This document shows, piece by piece, positions 20,317 to 30,953 of a stretch of DNA of 64,000 bases. Location of the stretch: the NCBI RefSeq assembly GCF_000019785.1, contig NC_010524.1:4824001-4888000 (forward strand), written 5' to 3'. This stretch comes from Leptothrix cholodnii SP-6. Its GTDB lineage: Bacteria > Pseudomonadota > Gammaproteobacteria > Burkholderiales > Burkholderiaceae_C. Position 1 is the stretch's first letter. Every line of letters starts with the position of its first letter. The notes beneath the pieces were generated by a model that was not told where the DNA came from, ran no database searches, and was given only the letters and a program-made list of their open reading frames with translations. The position numbers and the translations under genes were made by a program.

Positions 20317-22827
20317 ATGAAAACGAACAAGATCGAAGAACTGCTCGACGCGATGACGCTCGACGAGCAGGCCAGCCTGCTGGCCGGCGCCGACTTCTGG
20401 ACCACCGTGACCATCCCTCGGCTGGGCGTGCCGGCCTTCAAGGTGACCGACGGTCCGAACGGCGCGCGCGGCGGCATCTTCAAGGACGGGCCCAAGACGG
20501 CGTGTTTCCCCGTCGGCATCGGCCTGGCCGCGACCTGGAATCCGACGCTGATCGAAGAGACAGGCGCCGCGCTCGGCGTCGAGGCCAAGCTGAAGGGGGC
20601 GCGCGTGCTGCTGGCGCCTACCGTGAACCTGCAGCGCACGGTGTTCAACGGCCGCAACTTCGAGTGCCATTCGGAGGATCCGTGGCTGGCGTCGGAGATG
20701 GCGGTGGCCTATGTCAAGGGCGTGCAGTCGCAGGGCGTGGCCGCGACGATCAAACACTTCGTCGGCAACGAGAGCGAATACCAGCGTATGAGCATGAGCT
20801 CGGAGATCCCCGAGCGCGCGCTGCGCGAGCTCTACCTCGTGCCCTTCGAGCGCGCCGTCAAGGAGGCCGGCGTGATGGCCGTGATGACCGGCTACAACCG
20901 CGTCGACGGCACCTTCATGGCCGACCACCGCCGCCTCGTCACCGAAGTGCTGCGCGATGAATGGGGCTTCGACGGCCTGGTGATGACCGACTGGATGGCC
21001 AGCCACGACACCGTCTACAGCGTGCTGGCCGGCTGTGATCTGGAGATGCCCGGCCCGACGCGCGAACGTGGTGCCAAGGTGGTCGCCGCGGTGCAGGACG
21101 GGCGGCTGCTCGCCTCGTCGGTGCGCGCCTGTGCCCGCCGCGTGCTGCAGTTGGCCGATCGCCTGGGCTGCTTCGCCGACCCGGTGATCCCGGCCGAACG
21201 CGCCGACGACCTGCCCGCGCACCGCGCGCTGATCCGCCGCCTCGGCGCCGAGGGCGCGGTGCTGCTGAAGAACGAGGCCGGCGCGTTGCCCGGCGCCGCA
21301 GGCGCCTTGTTGCCACTCTCGCCCAAAGCCGGCCAGACCGTCGCGCTGATCGGCCGCGCCGCCACGGTGCCGCAGATCATGGGCGGCGGCAGCGCCAACG
21401 TGAACGCGTTTTACCGCGTCGCACCGGCCGACGCGCTGCGTGCGGCCTGCCCGGGTGTCAACTTCAGTCACCACATCGGCGCCGACATCCACCGCTACAC
21501 GCCGGTGCTGGCGCAGCCGATGACGCTCGACCTCTACGCCAGCGCCGACCTCAGCGGCCCGGTGGTGGCGACGCAGACCGTGCCCAACAGCGAGGCCCAA
21601 TGGATCGGCACGCTGCCGCCAGGCATCGCGCCGGATCAGCACTACTCGGCGCGCACCACGCTGCGCTACGTGGCCGATGCACACGGCGAACACGCCTTCT
21701 CGCTGATCGTCGCCGGCGTCGCCCGCGCCACGCTCAACGGCGAGCCGGTGCTCGACGCCTGGACCGGCTGGCAGCGTGGCGAGACCTACTTCACCTTCGG
21801 CTGCGACGAGGTCATCCATCGCCGCACGATGCACGCCGGCGAAGTCGCCGAACTGGTGGTCGAGTTCAGCAGCGTCATGCCGCTGGCACCTGGTGACGAA
21901 GGCCCGCACGGCTTCGCGGCGCTGCGCATCGGCGCGGCGCGTGTGCTCGGTGAGGCCGACATCGCGGCGGCGGTCGAGGCTGCGCGCAACGCGGATGTCG
22001 CGATCGTCTTCGCCGGCCTCAACGCCGAGTGGGACAACGAGGGCCTGGACCGCACAGGCATCACGTTGCCGCACGGCCAGAACGAGCTGATCGCGCGTGT
22101 GGCCGCGGCCAACCCGCGCACCGTCGTCGTGCTGCAGACCGGCTCGCCGGTGACGCTGCCGTGGCTGGCGGACGTCGGCGCCGTGCTGCAGGCCTGGTAC
22201 CCCGGCCAGGAATGCGGCAACGCGATCGCCGACGTGCTGCTCGGCGCCGCCGAACCCGGTGGCCGCCTGCCGCAGACCTGGCCGCTGCGGCTCGACAACA
22301 GCGTGGCGATCGGCAATCCCGAGGTCTACCCCGGCGTCGACGGCCACGTGCGCTACGACGAAGGCGTGTTCATCGGCTACCGCCATTACGAGCAGCGCGG
22401 CCTGGCCACGCAGTTCGCCTTCGGCCACGGGCTGTCGTACACCACCTTCGTGTTCGAGGGGCTGACGCTCGACCGCAGCACGCTGCAGCCCGGCGACACG
22501 CTGACCGCGACGCTGACGGTGCGCAACACCGGCCCGCGCGCCGGCAGCGAGGTGGTGCAGCTCTACGTGCATGACGAGGCCAGCTCGCTGGCCCGCCCGC
22601 CGCAGGAGCTCAAGGCTTTTGCCAAGGTCACGCTGCAGCCGGGGGAGGCTCGGCGCGTGAGCCTGTCGCTGGGCATGCGCGCCTTTGCCGCCTACGACGA
22701 AGCACGTGCGGCCTGGATCGCCGAAGCCGGGCGTTTCGAGCTGCGCGCAGGCGCCTCGTCGGCCGATCTGCGCCAGCGCGCCGGCGTGACGCTGGCGGCT
22801 GACTGGGTCGAGCGCGTGGCCGGTTGA
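20317..22827 (+). CDS. GH3 family beta-glucosidase with PA14-like insert
   Basis: This encodes 836 residues with an AAGGA ribosome site and no signal peptide, so it is cytoplasmic. The N-terminal (alpha/beta)8 barrel contains KHFVGNESE and the nucleophile Asp in GLVMTDWMA near residue 227. The alpha/beta sandwich domain is interrupted by a PA14-like carbohydrate-binding insert at about residues 400-545. A fibronectin-III-like domain closes the protein (about 715-836). This layout is typical of GH3 beta-glucosidases. With the GH1 enzyme it gives the operon two glucosidases of different specificity. It is the last gene of the operon; the next gene converges. Confidence 0.9.
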   Translation: MKTNKIEELLDAMTLDEQASLLAGADFWTTVTIPRLGVPAFKVTDGPNGARGGIFKDGPKTACFPVGIGLAATWNPTLIEETGAALGVEAKLKGARVLLAPTVNLQRTVFNGRNFECHSEDPWLASEMAVAYVKGVQSQGVAATIKHFVGNESEYQRMSMSSEIPERALRELYLVPFERAVKEAGVMAVMTGYNRVDGTFMADHRRLVTEVLRDEWGFDGLVMTDWMASHDTVYSVLAGCDLEMPGPTRERGAKVVAAVQDGRLLASSVRACARRVLQLADRLGCFADPVIPAERADDLPAHRALIRRLGAEGAVLLKNEAGALPGAAGALLPLSPKAGQTVALIGRAATVPQIMGGGSANVNAFYRVAPADALRAACPGVNFSHHIGADIHRYTPVLAQPMTLDLYASADLSGPVVATQTVPNSEAQWIGTLPPGIAPDQHYSARTTLRYVADAHGEHAFSLIVAGVARATLNGEPVLDAWTGWQRGETYFTFGCDEVIHRRTMHAGEVAELVVEFSSVMPLAPGDEGPHGFAALRIGAARVLGEADIAAAVEAARNADVAIVFAGLNAEWDNEGLDRTGITLPHGQNELIARVAAANPRTVVVLQTGSPVTLPWLADVGAVLQAWYPGQECGNAIADVLLGAAEPGGRLPQTWPLRLDNSVAIGNPEVYPGVDGHVRYDEGVFIGYRHYEQRGLATQFAFGHGLSYTTFVFEGLTLDRSTLQPGDTLTATLTVRNTGPRAGSEVVQLYVHDEASSLARPPQELKAFAKVTLQPGEARRVSLSLGMRAFAAYDEARAAWIAEAGRFELRAGASSADLRQRAGVTLAADWVERVAG

Positions 22828-22853
22828 TGTGCCGGCCGTGGAGGGCCTGCTGC

Positions 22854-24425
22854 TCAGGCCGGCGCCAGGCTTCGGTCGACCTGGAAGCTGCTGATGGCGG
22901 CGGAGAGTCGGTGCGACTGTTCGTGCAGGCTGTGCGCCGCCGCGGCCGACTGCTCGACCAGCGCGGCGTTGCGCTGCGTCATCTCTTCGAGCTGCGACAC
23001 CGCGCCGCTGACGTCGCACAGGCCCTGGCTCTGCTGCGCAGACGCCACGCTGATCTCGCTGACGATGGCCGACACCCGTTGAACCGAGTCGACGATGTCG
23101 CGCATGGTCCGTTCGGCGTCGCCCACCTGGCGGGCGCCGGAGGTCACCTTGTCGATGCTGGCGGTGATGAGCTGGCGGATTTCCTTGGCCGCGTCCGCAC
23201 TGCGTTGCGCCAGCGTGCGCACCTCGCTGGCTACCACCGCGAAGCCGCGGCCCTGCTCGCCGGCACGTGCGGCCTCGACGGCTGCGTTGAGCGCGAGGAT
23301 GTTGGTCTGGAAGGCGATGCCGTCGATGGTGCCGATGATGTCGGCCATGCGGGCGCTGGACTGGTTGATCTCGCCCATCGTGTGCTCGACGGCGGTCACG
23401 GCCGCACCGCCGCGCTGGGCCTCGGCGGCGGCCGAGGCGGCCAGCGCGTTGGCGTTGCCGGCCGACTCGGCCGTGTGCCGCACCGTGCTGACGAGCTGCT
23501 CCATCGCACTGGCGGTGCGTTGCAGGCTGGCCGCGGTCTGCTCGGTGCGGGCACCGAGATCGGCATTGCCGTTGGCGATCTCGCCGGCGGCCAGGTTCAC
23601 GCTGTCCGACGTTTCACGCACCTGCGACACGGTGCCGCGCAAGGACTGCACCATCAGTCGCAGGTCGTCCATCAGGCTGCCGGCCGGTGCCGTGGGGATG
23701 GCGATGTCGAGCTGGCCCTGGGCCACCTGCGACATGACCTGTGCCGCCAGCGCAGGCTCGCCCCCCAGCTGGTGCAGGACGCCGCGGTAGGTCCACAGGC
23801 AGACGGCGCCGATGCCCAGCAGGATCGCGGCCGCGAGCGCGCCGACCTGCAGCGTGGTGGTGCGCACCGCGGCGCTCACGTCGTCCATGTACAGGCCCGA
23901 GCCCACCATCCAGTTCCAGTCGGGCACCTGCTTGAGGAACTGCAGCTTGGCCACCGGCTCGGTATGGCCGGGGCGGGGAAAGTGGGTCTCGACGAAGGCG
24001 GTGCCGTCGCGGCTGGCCTTCATGCCGGCCGACAGGGCGCCGATCACGTCACCCCCGGTGCCGTCCTTGACCTTGCCGATCATCATCTGGCCTTCCCATT
24101 CCGGCTTGATCGGGTGCATCACGCCCACGCCTTCCAGGCTCCAGACGTAGACGTAGTCGCCGTTGCCGTAGCGGATGCCGCGCAGCGCCGCCACGGCGGC
24201 CGCCCGCGCCTGTTCGTCGGACATCCGGCCCGCCTTGGCCTGGTCGTGAAAGCTCATCACGAGGCTGTGTGCCGATTCGACCGTGGCCACCAGCACCGCC
24301 TTGCGGCCGCTCGTGATCTGATCGCGCGTCATCCAGACGGTGGCGACCGAAAAGGCCAGAACGGCCAGCAGAGAGACGGCGACCAGCGTCTGAAGGCGCT
24401 GTCTGAAGCTGGTGGGTGTGGACAC
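22854..24425 (-). CDS. methyl-accepting chemotaxis protein with single Cache domain
   Basis: This encodes about 523 residues from GTG 24425 (GGAG upstream, start close to the first membrane helix); an ATG at 24458 without a ribosome site is the alternative. Order: membrane helix 1 (about residues 10-30), periplasmic Cache_2-type sensor with NGDYVYVWSLEG and MHP, membrane helix 2 near residue 190, a HAMP-like region and a cytoplasmic signalling hairpin with the conserved tip AGEQGRGFAVVASEVR. It should signal ligand binding to CheA/CheW; no che genes are nearby. It converges with the glycoside operon, so a role in sensing those sugars is possible but unproven. Confidence 0.87.
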   Translation of the reverse strand: MSTPTSFRQRLQTLVAVSLLAVLAFSVATVWMTRDQITSGRKAVLVATVESAHSLVMSFHDQAKAGRMSDEQARAAAVAALRGIRYGNGDYVYVWSLEGVGVMHPIKPEWEGQMMIGKVKDGTGGDVIGALSAGMKASRDGTAFVETHFPRPGHTEPVAKLQFLKQVPDWNWMVGSGLYMDDVSAAVRTTTLQVGALAAAILLGIGAVCLWTYRGVLHQLGGEPALAAQVMSQVAQGQLDIAIPTAPAGSLMDDLRLMVQSLRGTVSQVRETSDSVNLAAGEIANGNADLGARTEQTAASLQRTASAMEQLVSTVRHTAESAGNANALAASAAAEAQRGGAAVTAVEHTMGEINQSSARMADIIGTIDGIAFQTNILALNAAVEAARAGEQGRGFAVVASEVRTLAQRSADAAKEIRQLITASIDKVTSGARQVGDAERTMRDIVDSVQRVSAIVSEISVASAQQSQGLCDVSGAVSQLEEMTQRNAALVEQSAAAAHSLHEQSHRLSAAISSFQVDRSLAPA

Positions 24426-24567
24426 TTGGCGAATACTCCGGTGGTCCCCCAGTGTCATCAGAACGCGCGGTCGGCATGGCCAGAATGAGCGGCATGAAAG
24501 CGTGTCAACTTCCGATCTGTCGCGGGCCGACCTGCCCGCTGCCGCGTCCTCCAACGGAGTCTCCCGC

Positions 24568-25770
24568 GTGACCTTGCCTCTCTCCCTTGCCCATCGACTG
24601 GGCCTCGACCTCGCTCCGCACCGGCGGGTCTTCGCCAGCTTCTTTCTCTATGCCTTCGGCTTCGGCGGCTTCTTTCCGCGGCTGGGTGAACTGCAGCGCA
24701 CGATGGATGTCACCGAGAGCCAGCTCGGCCTCGGGCTGATCGGCGCGGCGGTGGGCACGATGATCTCGCTGACCTTCTCCGGCCCGCTGCTCGAACGTTT
24801 CGGCCATCGCCGCACGCTGCTGGTCGTGCCGCCGCTGCTGACGCTGTTCTATGCCATCGCCGCGCATGCCGGCGGGCCGCTGGCGCTGTTCCTGTGCCTG
24901 CTGCCGGCGGGCCTGAGCATCGGCGCGATCGAGGTGGTGGTGAACCTCGAGGCCGATCGCATCGAGCACCAGCAGGGCCGGCGCATCATGAACCGCTCGC
25001 ACGCCTTCTGGAGCTTCGGCTTCTTCGGCGCCGGCGCGATCGGCGCGCTGGCGGCGTGGCTGGCGATCAGCCCGCAATGGCATCTGGCGCTGATGGTGCC
25101 GCTGTCGCTCGTCATGACCGTTCTGCTGCTCGGCCGCTTCGAGCCTGCGCCGCATCGCGTGCAGGCCGACCAGGCTGCGCCCGCGCCACATTTCGCGCGG
25201 CCCACCGGCACCATCATGCTGCTGGTGGTGCTCACTCTGTCGGCGCTGGTGCTCGAAGGCGCGGGCTTCGACTGGTCGGCGATCTACATGCGCGACACCT
25301 TCGCGGCCACGCCCTTCATGGGCGCCGTGGCGGTGGCCACAGGTGCGTTCACGCAGGCCATGACGCGCTACTTTGCCGATGGCTACGTGGCGCGCCACAG
25401 CCCGCTGGGCGTGGCCCGCACGCTGCTCACGGTGCTGCTGATCGGTGATGTGCTGGTGTTCTTCGCACCGTCGCCGCTGCTGGCGCTGCTCGGCTTCGGC
25501 CTGATGGGCGTGGGCACCAGCGCGCTGTTCCCGCTGGCGATGTCAGCCGCCGCGCAGCGCACCGACCGGCCCGCGGCGGTCAACGTGGCGTCGCTGGCGC
25601 AGTTCGCGTTCGTGGCCTTCCTGCTGGCGCCGCCGCTGCTGGGTTTTGTGGCCGAGCATTGGGGGATACGGTGGACGTTTGGGGTCGGGCTGCCGTTGGT
25701 GTTGTTGAGCTTGGTGGTGTCGGGGGTGCTGGCGGCGCGGCCCAGCACGGCGGCTGCACAGGCGGCGTAG
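24568..25770 (+). CDS. MFS transporter (12-helix type)
   Basis: This encodes about 400 residues from GTG 24568 with GGAG eight bases upstream; upstream in-frame starts would overlap the divergent chemoreceptor. Roughly twelve hydrophobic helices are visible. The loop 2-3 region (GPLLERFGHRRTL) is the MFS signature. It is related in layout to the carrier at 34580-35770. Substrate unknown; a sugar or drug efflux function is possible. Confidence 0.82.
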   Translation: MTLPLSLAHRLGLDLAPHRRVFASFFLYAFGFGGFFPRLGELQRTMDVTESQLGLGLIGAAVGTMISLTFSGPLLERFGHRRTLLVVPPLLTLFYAIAAHAGGPLALFLCLLPAGLSIGAIEVVVNLEADRIEHQQGRRIMNRSHAFWSFGFFGAGAIGALAAWLAISPQWHLALMVPLSLVMTVLLLGRFEPAPHRVQADQAAPAPHFARPTGTIMLLVVLTLSALVLEGAGFDWSAIYMRDTFAATPFMGAVAVATGAFTQAMTRYFADGYVARHSPLGVARTLLTVLLIGDVLVFFAPSPLLALLGFGLMGVGTSALFPLAMSAAAQRTDRPAAVNVASLAQFAFVAFLLAPPLLGFVAEHWGIRWTFGVGLPLVLLSLVVSGVLAARPSTAAAQAA

Positions 25771-25892
25771 CTTGCCGTCGTGCGTCTGTCGACGTCTTCT
25801 GGTGCGCGACCCGCACCTCTGCCAGCGGATGTAACTTGCCCTCGCTGGAGAATCACAGCCATGCTTCCAACCTTGATAAAGGAGATCGTCCT

Positions 25893-27338
25893 ATGCACCC
25901 TGATGATCGCGAGGCACTTGCCGAGAAGCGCATCTGCTGCAATTGCGTACGCGAGGGCTTCCTATCCCACCTGGTCTCGCATGACGGCACTGTGGCCCTT
26001 TGCGACTACTGCGGCGACGATGAAGCAAAAACACGGCCCATCGGTGATCTTGCAGACTGGATCGAGACGGCCTTCGAGGACCACTTTGTACGCACACCTA
26101 CCGAGCCGGACCCTTGGGAGTACGCCCTCTATGCTGACCGCGAGTTAGGGCGGGCGTGGTACCGCGAAGGTCAGGAAACCGCAGAAGCTATTGAAGAGGC
26201 CGCTCAAATCCCAACAGATGCGGCGCACGATGTTCAGGTGCTTCTGGAGGACCGCCACGACGACGTCGAAGCGGGCCAGATGGGGGATGAGACGGAATTC
26301 GCGTCGGACGCGCACTACGCCGGGAAAGGTGCTGATGCCGCCGAGTGGCATCGCGAGTGGTGGTCGTTCGAAAACGCCCTCAAAACCGAGGCGCGCTACT
26401 TCAGTCGCGCAGCGGCAGAGCTACTCACGCGGGTCTTCGAGAACATCGACACGCTGAGGGCCAAGCAGCGTCGTCGTCCTCCTGTTGTGAATGTCGGGCC
26501 GAACCGCAAGCTGATCAACCTCTATCGCGCTCGCGTCTTCCAGTCGGAAGACAAGCTAAAAGAGGCCCTCTGCCGCCCGGATCTGCATATCGGCCCGCCT
26601 CCAACCAGACTTGCCAGTGCGGGCCGGATGAACGCACGCGGAATTTCTGTCTTCTACGGAGCAACTAATGCTTCCGTTGCTCTGGCTGAAGTGCGCCCGC
26701 CCGTGGGAAGCAAAGTCGCACTCGCGAAGTTCAGCATCATTCGCTCCTTGCGGCTTCTGGACCTTACGGCCCTTGATAATTTGCGGGACGGCGGCAGCAT
26801 TTTTGATCCGACCCTGAAGGGGCGACTCGAGCGCGTAGCCTTCTTGCAGTCCCTCGGCGAGCGCATGACGCGGCCCGTTATGCCCGATGACGAAGCCTTC
26901 GAGTACCTCACGACTCAAGCCATCGCAGACTTCCTCGCAACCGAGAATAAGCCAAGGCTCGACGGCATCATCTTTCACTCGGCACAGTCGAAAGGGGGGC
27001 GCAACGTCGTCCTTTTCCACAAGGCCGCGCAGGTCGAGGAGATGACGTTCCCGCATGGAACTGAGATCGAGGCGTACACCGGCTACGGCACCGAGGATGG
27101 AATGGAGACCGACTACGGAGTCAGCGAAGCCGTTCCAAATGAGGCACCCTCACTGACGAATGAAGTCGTGGCTGATCTGACCCGGCATTTTATGCATCCC
27201 GGCCCGGCGTACTGCGTAGACAGTGACTTCCGTGCGGCGACGCTGCGAGTCGATCCCTCCTCGGTCGAGGTTCACCATGTGGATTGGGTGAAGATAAACA
27301 CCATACGGTTTACTGTGAGCCGCCGCCGCCACGAGTAG
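25893..27338 (+). CDS. RES-domain protein with N-terminal Cys-rich (HEPN/RES N-terminal-like) region
   Basis: This encodes 481 residues; the ATG at 25893 has AAAGGAG upstream. Residues 10-40 contain a CCNC and a CDYC pair, a likely zinc ribbon. Residues 50-190 are acidic and helical and resemble the HEPN/RES N-terminal domains. The C-terminal half is a RES domain: LYRARV, FYGAT, ALAEVRP and DGIIFHSAQ place the Arg, Tyr, Glu and Ser of the NAD-binding site. RES toxins degrade NAD+. Unlike RES-Xre pairs, no antitoxin gene lies beside it. GC falls to about 53 % in rows that I counted, against about 70 % around, so it was probably acquired by transfer. Confidence 0.78.
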   Translation: MHPDDREALAEKRICCNCVREGFLSHLVSHDGTVALCDYCGDDEAKTRPIGDLADWIETAFEDHFVRTPTEPDPWEYALYADRELGRAWYREGQETAEAIEEAAQIPTDAAHDVQVLLEDRHDDVEAGQMGDETEFASDAHYAGKGADAAEWHREWWSFENALKTEARYFSRAAAELLTRVFENIDTLRAKQRRRPPVVNVGPNRKLINLYRARVFQSEDKLKEALCRPDLHIGPPPTRLASAGRMNARGISVFYGATNASVALAEVRPPVGSKVALAKFSIIRSLRLLDLTALDNLRDGGSIFDPTLKGRLERVAFLQSLGERMTRPVMPDDEAFEYLTTQAIADFLATENKPRLDGIIFHSAQSKGGRNVVLFHKAAQVEEMTFPHGTEIEAYTGYGTEDGMETDYGVSEAVPNEAPSLTNEVVADLTRHFMHPGPAYCVDSDFRAATLRVDPSSVEVHHVDWVKINTIRFTVSRRRHE

Positions 27339-27405
27339 AAGGAGTGAAAGTTCTAAGACGCGGGCGACGGATCCGTGCTGATTCAGGGCTGGTCGGCGCC
27401 AGCCT

Positions 27406-27825
27406 TCACGCCAGCCACGGATTGATCACATCCGCACCAGCCGCCTCGAAGGGGCCGGTGTCGCGGGTGGCCACCGCAAAGCGGTTGGCAGCGGCGATAG
27501 CCGCGATGTAGCCATCGGCAGTCGCAATGGCAAGCCCTGCGGCCCGCGCCTTGGCCATCAAGACCGCATAGGCCTGGGTGCAAGCCACGTCAAAGGGCAG
27601 CACGCGGCCAGCAAACAGCGGCAGCACCCGTTTCTCCAGGTTGTCCAGCAAACCTGTGCGGCGCTTGCCAGCGGGCAGCAGTGCCACGCCCGCGCGCAGC
27701 TCGGCCACGGTGATGGCGGACAGGTACAGCGTTTCGAGCGGCTGGGCGTCGATCCACGCGATCACGCGGGCGTCGGGTGCGCGGCGCAGGGGCTCCGACA
27801 CCACGTTGGTGTCGAGCAGGATCAT
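27406..27825 (-). CDS. vapC: PIN-domain toxin (VapC/FitB type)
   Basis: This encodes 139 residues. The acidic PIN residues are present: Asp in LLDTNVVSE, Glu in AITVAELRAG, Asp in IATADGYIAA and Asp in VATRDTGPF. PIN toxins cut RNA with Mg2+. The start overlaps the stop of the upstream antitoxin gene (ATGA), so translation is coupled. It is a typical type II toxin-antitoxin pair. Confidence 0.88.
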   Translation of the reverse strand: MILLDTNVVSEPLRRAPDARVIAWIDAQPLETLYLSAITVAELRAGVALLPAGKRRTGLLDNLEKRVLPLFAGRVLPFDVACTQAYAVLMAKARAAGLAIATADGYIAAIAAANRFAVATRDTGPFEAAGADVINPWLA

Positions 27826-28076
27826 TCGAAGCTCACCGGGCGGGCGGCGGCCTTGTCGCGCGCCTGCTCGAAGACGGCAAACTCTTCATCGCTCAGTCTG
27901 GCCTGCCGGCCCATGTCGGCCAGCAGCGTGCCCAGCTTGACCCGACCTTGCGGGCTGACCGCGGACTCCAGGATCTCGCGCACCTCGGATTCCATGCTGT
28001 GACCGTGCTGGGCGGCACGCACACGCAGGGCGCGATGCACTTCGTCGGGCAGGTTGCGAACTGTCAGCATGGCCAT
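27822..28076 (-). CDS. antitoxin, ribbon-helix-helix (FitA type), partner of the PIN toxin
   Basis: This encodes 84 residues. ATG 28076 is chosen because GGAG is eight bases upstream; in-frame ATGs at 28082 and 28106 are poorer. The N-terminus LTVRNLPDEVHRALRVRAA is a ribbon-helix-helix DNA-binding motif of the FitA/Arc type; the acidic C-terminal part should wrap the toxin. It should repress its own promoter. Repeated ATGCAC elements lie just upstream. Confidence 0.85.
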   Translation of the reverse strand: MAMLTVRNLPDEVHRALRVRAAQHGHSMESEVREILESAVSPQGRVKLGTLLADMGRQARLSDEEFAVFEQARDKAAARPVSFE

Positions 28077-28090
28077 CTTCATCGCTCCGT

Positions 28091-28114
28091 CGTGCATTTG
28101 GTGCATGCATTGTA
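28091..28114 (-). promoter_or_regulatory. promoter/operator candidate of the toxin-antitoxin operon
   Basis: Read on the minus strand, a good -10 box TACAAT (28109-28114) is followed at once by two direct copies of ATGCAC separated by a few bases; TGCATGCA at 28102-28109 is palindromic. No convincing -35 box is visible. Position and repeats fit an autoregulated antitoxin operator. Confidence 0.4.
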
Positions 28115-28239
28115 TGTTTTTGACTGCATCGATTCGATCATGCCGGCAACCGAGTCGTCCTGCATTGAATTAGCACTTCTACACTATCCTTAGAAAGATT
28201 AGTTTGTCTTCACCTGCCGGGGCTGGCAATCTCGGGCTC

Positions 28240-28899
28240 ATGAACCTGACAGAAACCACTTCGCTCGCCTTGCCGGTGTTCGTGCAAGGCCTGGCCCTGA
28301 GCTTCGGGCTGATCGTCGCCATCGGCGCGCAGAACGCGTTCGTGCTGCGCCAGGGCCTGCGCCGCGAGCACGTCGGCAGCGTGGTGCTGTTCTGCGCCGT
28401 GGCGGACGCCGTGCTCATCGCCGCGGGGGTGCTGGGGCTGTCCCAGGCGCTGGGGCGCAGCCCCGGCCTGGCACGTGCGCTGGCGCTGGTCGGCGCCGTC
28501 TTCCTTGCGGTTTACGGATGGCAGGCGATGCAGCGCGCGCGGCATGCGCACCGGCTGACGGCGGCCGATGGGGGTGGCGCAGGCGCTGGCGGTCTGGGGC
28601 GGGGCGCCGCGGTGGCGCAGGCCGCGGCCTTCACGCTGCTCAATCCGCATGTCTACCTCGACACCGTGCTGCTGGTGGGCAGCATCGGCGCGCAGCAACC
28701 GGCGGCGCTGCGCGGCTGGTTCATCGCCGGCGCCAGCAGCGCCAGCGTGTTCTGGTTCGTGCTGCTCGGCTTCGGGGCCCGGTGGCTGGCTCCCTGGTTT
28801 GCCCGGCCGAGGGCCTGGCAGTTGCTGGACGGCCTGATCGGCCTGACCCTGTTCGTGCTGTCGGCGCTGCTGGTGCGGCACGCCCTGGCTGGACTCTGA
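28240..28899 (+). CDS. LysE/ArgO family amino-acid exporter
   Basis: This encodes 219 residues from ATG 28240. The first helix contains GLIVAIGAQNAFVLRQGL, the signature of LysE/ArgO exporters, and LLNPHVYLDTV near residue 145 is equally typical. Five to six membrane helices are visible. It exports lysine or arginine. No clear ribosome site is seen. The FMN-binding PaiB-like gene follows after 15 bases. In relatives an ArgP/LysG regulator controls it; none is present here. Confidence 0.85.
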   Translation: MNLTETTSLALPVFVQGLALSFGLIVAIGAQNAFVLRQGLRREHVGSVVLFCAVADAVLIAAGVLGLSQALGRSPGLARALALVGAVFLAVYGWQAMQRARHAHRLTAADGGGAGAGGLGRGAAVAQAAAFTLLNPHVYLDTVLLVGSIGAQQPAALRGWFIAGASSASVFWFVLLGFGARWLAPWFARPRAWQLLDGLIGLTLFVLSALLVRHALAGL

Positions 28900-28914
28900 A
28901 CCGAAGGCCTACGC

Positions 28915-29565
28915 ATGTACGTCAACCCGCAGCACCCGTTCACTGATCCTGAAGCGGTCTATTCGCTGATGGCGTCTCACCCCCTGGGTGCCTGGGTGTG
29001 CCACGGCCAGCACGGCCTGATCGCGAACCATCTGCCTTTTTTCCTCGATCGCAGCCGCGGGCCGCACGGCACGCTGATCGGACACGTCTCACGCGCCAAC
29101 ACGGTCTGGCGCGAACTCGGCCCAGCCAGGCCTTCGGTCGTGATGTTCCAGGGGCCGCAGGCCTACATCACACCGGGCTGGTATCCGGGCAAGGCGGAGC
29201 ACGGCAAGGTGGTGCCGACTTGGAACTACGTGGTGGCCCATGCGCACGGGGTTGCGCGGGCGATCGACGACCGCGGCTGGTTGCTCGACATGCTCAACCG
29301 GCTCGCCGATGTTCACGAGGCCGGTCGCCCCGCGCCGTGGCGCGTCGGCGACGCGCCTGCCTCGTTCATCGACAAGTTGCTGCGCGCGATCGTCGGCATC
29401 GAGATACCGATCGATCGCCTCGAAGGCAAGCTCAAGGTCAGCCAGGACGAAGCCATGCCGGATCGGCTCGGCACGGTGCGCGGCCTGCAGGAGCAGGCTT
29501 CCGACGAGGCTGGGCTGATGGCCGATCTCGTCATGCAGGCCATCAAGGCCGATGCGGCCGGCTGA
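28915..29565 (+). CDS. PaiB-like FMN-binding protein
   Basis: This encodes 216 residues with a GAAGG site. The start MYVNPQHPF and the segments ANHLPFFLD, GHVSRAN, YITPGWYP and VPTWNYVVAHAHG are the hallmarks of the PaiB family, which folds like flavin-reductase/PNPOx split barrels and is annotated as a negative regulator of sporulation and protease genes in Bacillus. In Gram-negatives its role is unclear. It is probably co-transcribed with the LysE-type exporter. Confidence 0.87.
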   Translation: MYVNPQHPFTDPEAVYSLMASHPLGAWVCHGQHGLIANHLPFFLDRSRGPHGTLIGHVSRANTVWRELGPARPSVVMFQGPQAYITPGWYPGKAEHGKVVPTWNYVVAHAHGVARAIDDRGWLLDMLNRLADVHEAGRPAPWRVGDAPASFIDKLLRAIVGIEIPIDRLEGKLKVSQDEAMPDRLGTVRGLQEQASDEAGLMADLVMQAIKADAAG

Positions 29566-29579
29566 TCGTGGCCGCGCCG

Positions 29580-30950
<1,371 letters not shown>

Positions 30951-30953
30951 GTT

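Noticed and set aside
20140..23019. A 959-codon minus-strand open frame under the GH3 gene
   Set aside because: Antisense mirror of the GH3 beta-glucosidase; composition is that of a shadow frame and there is no ribosome site or recognisable domain.
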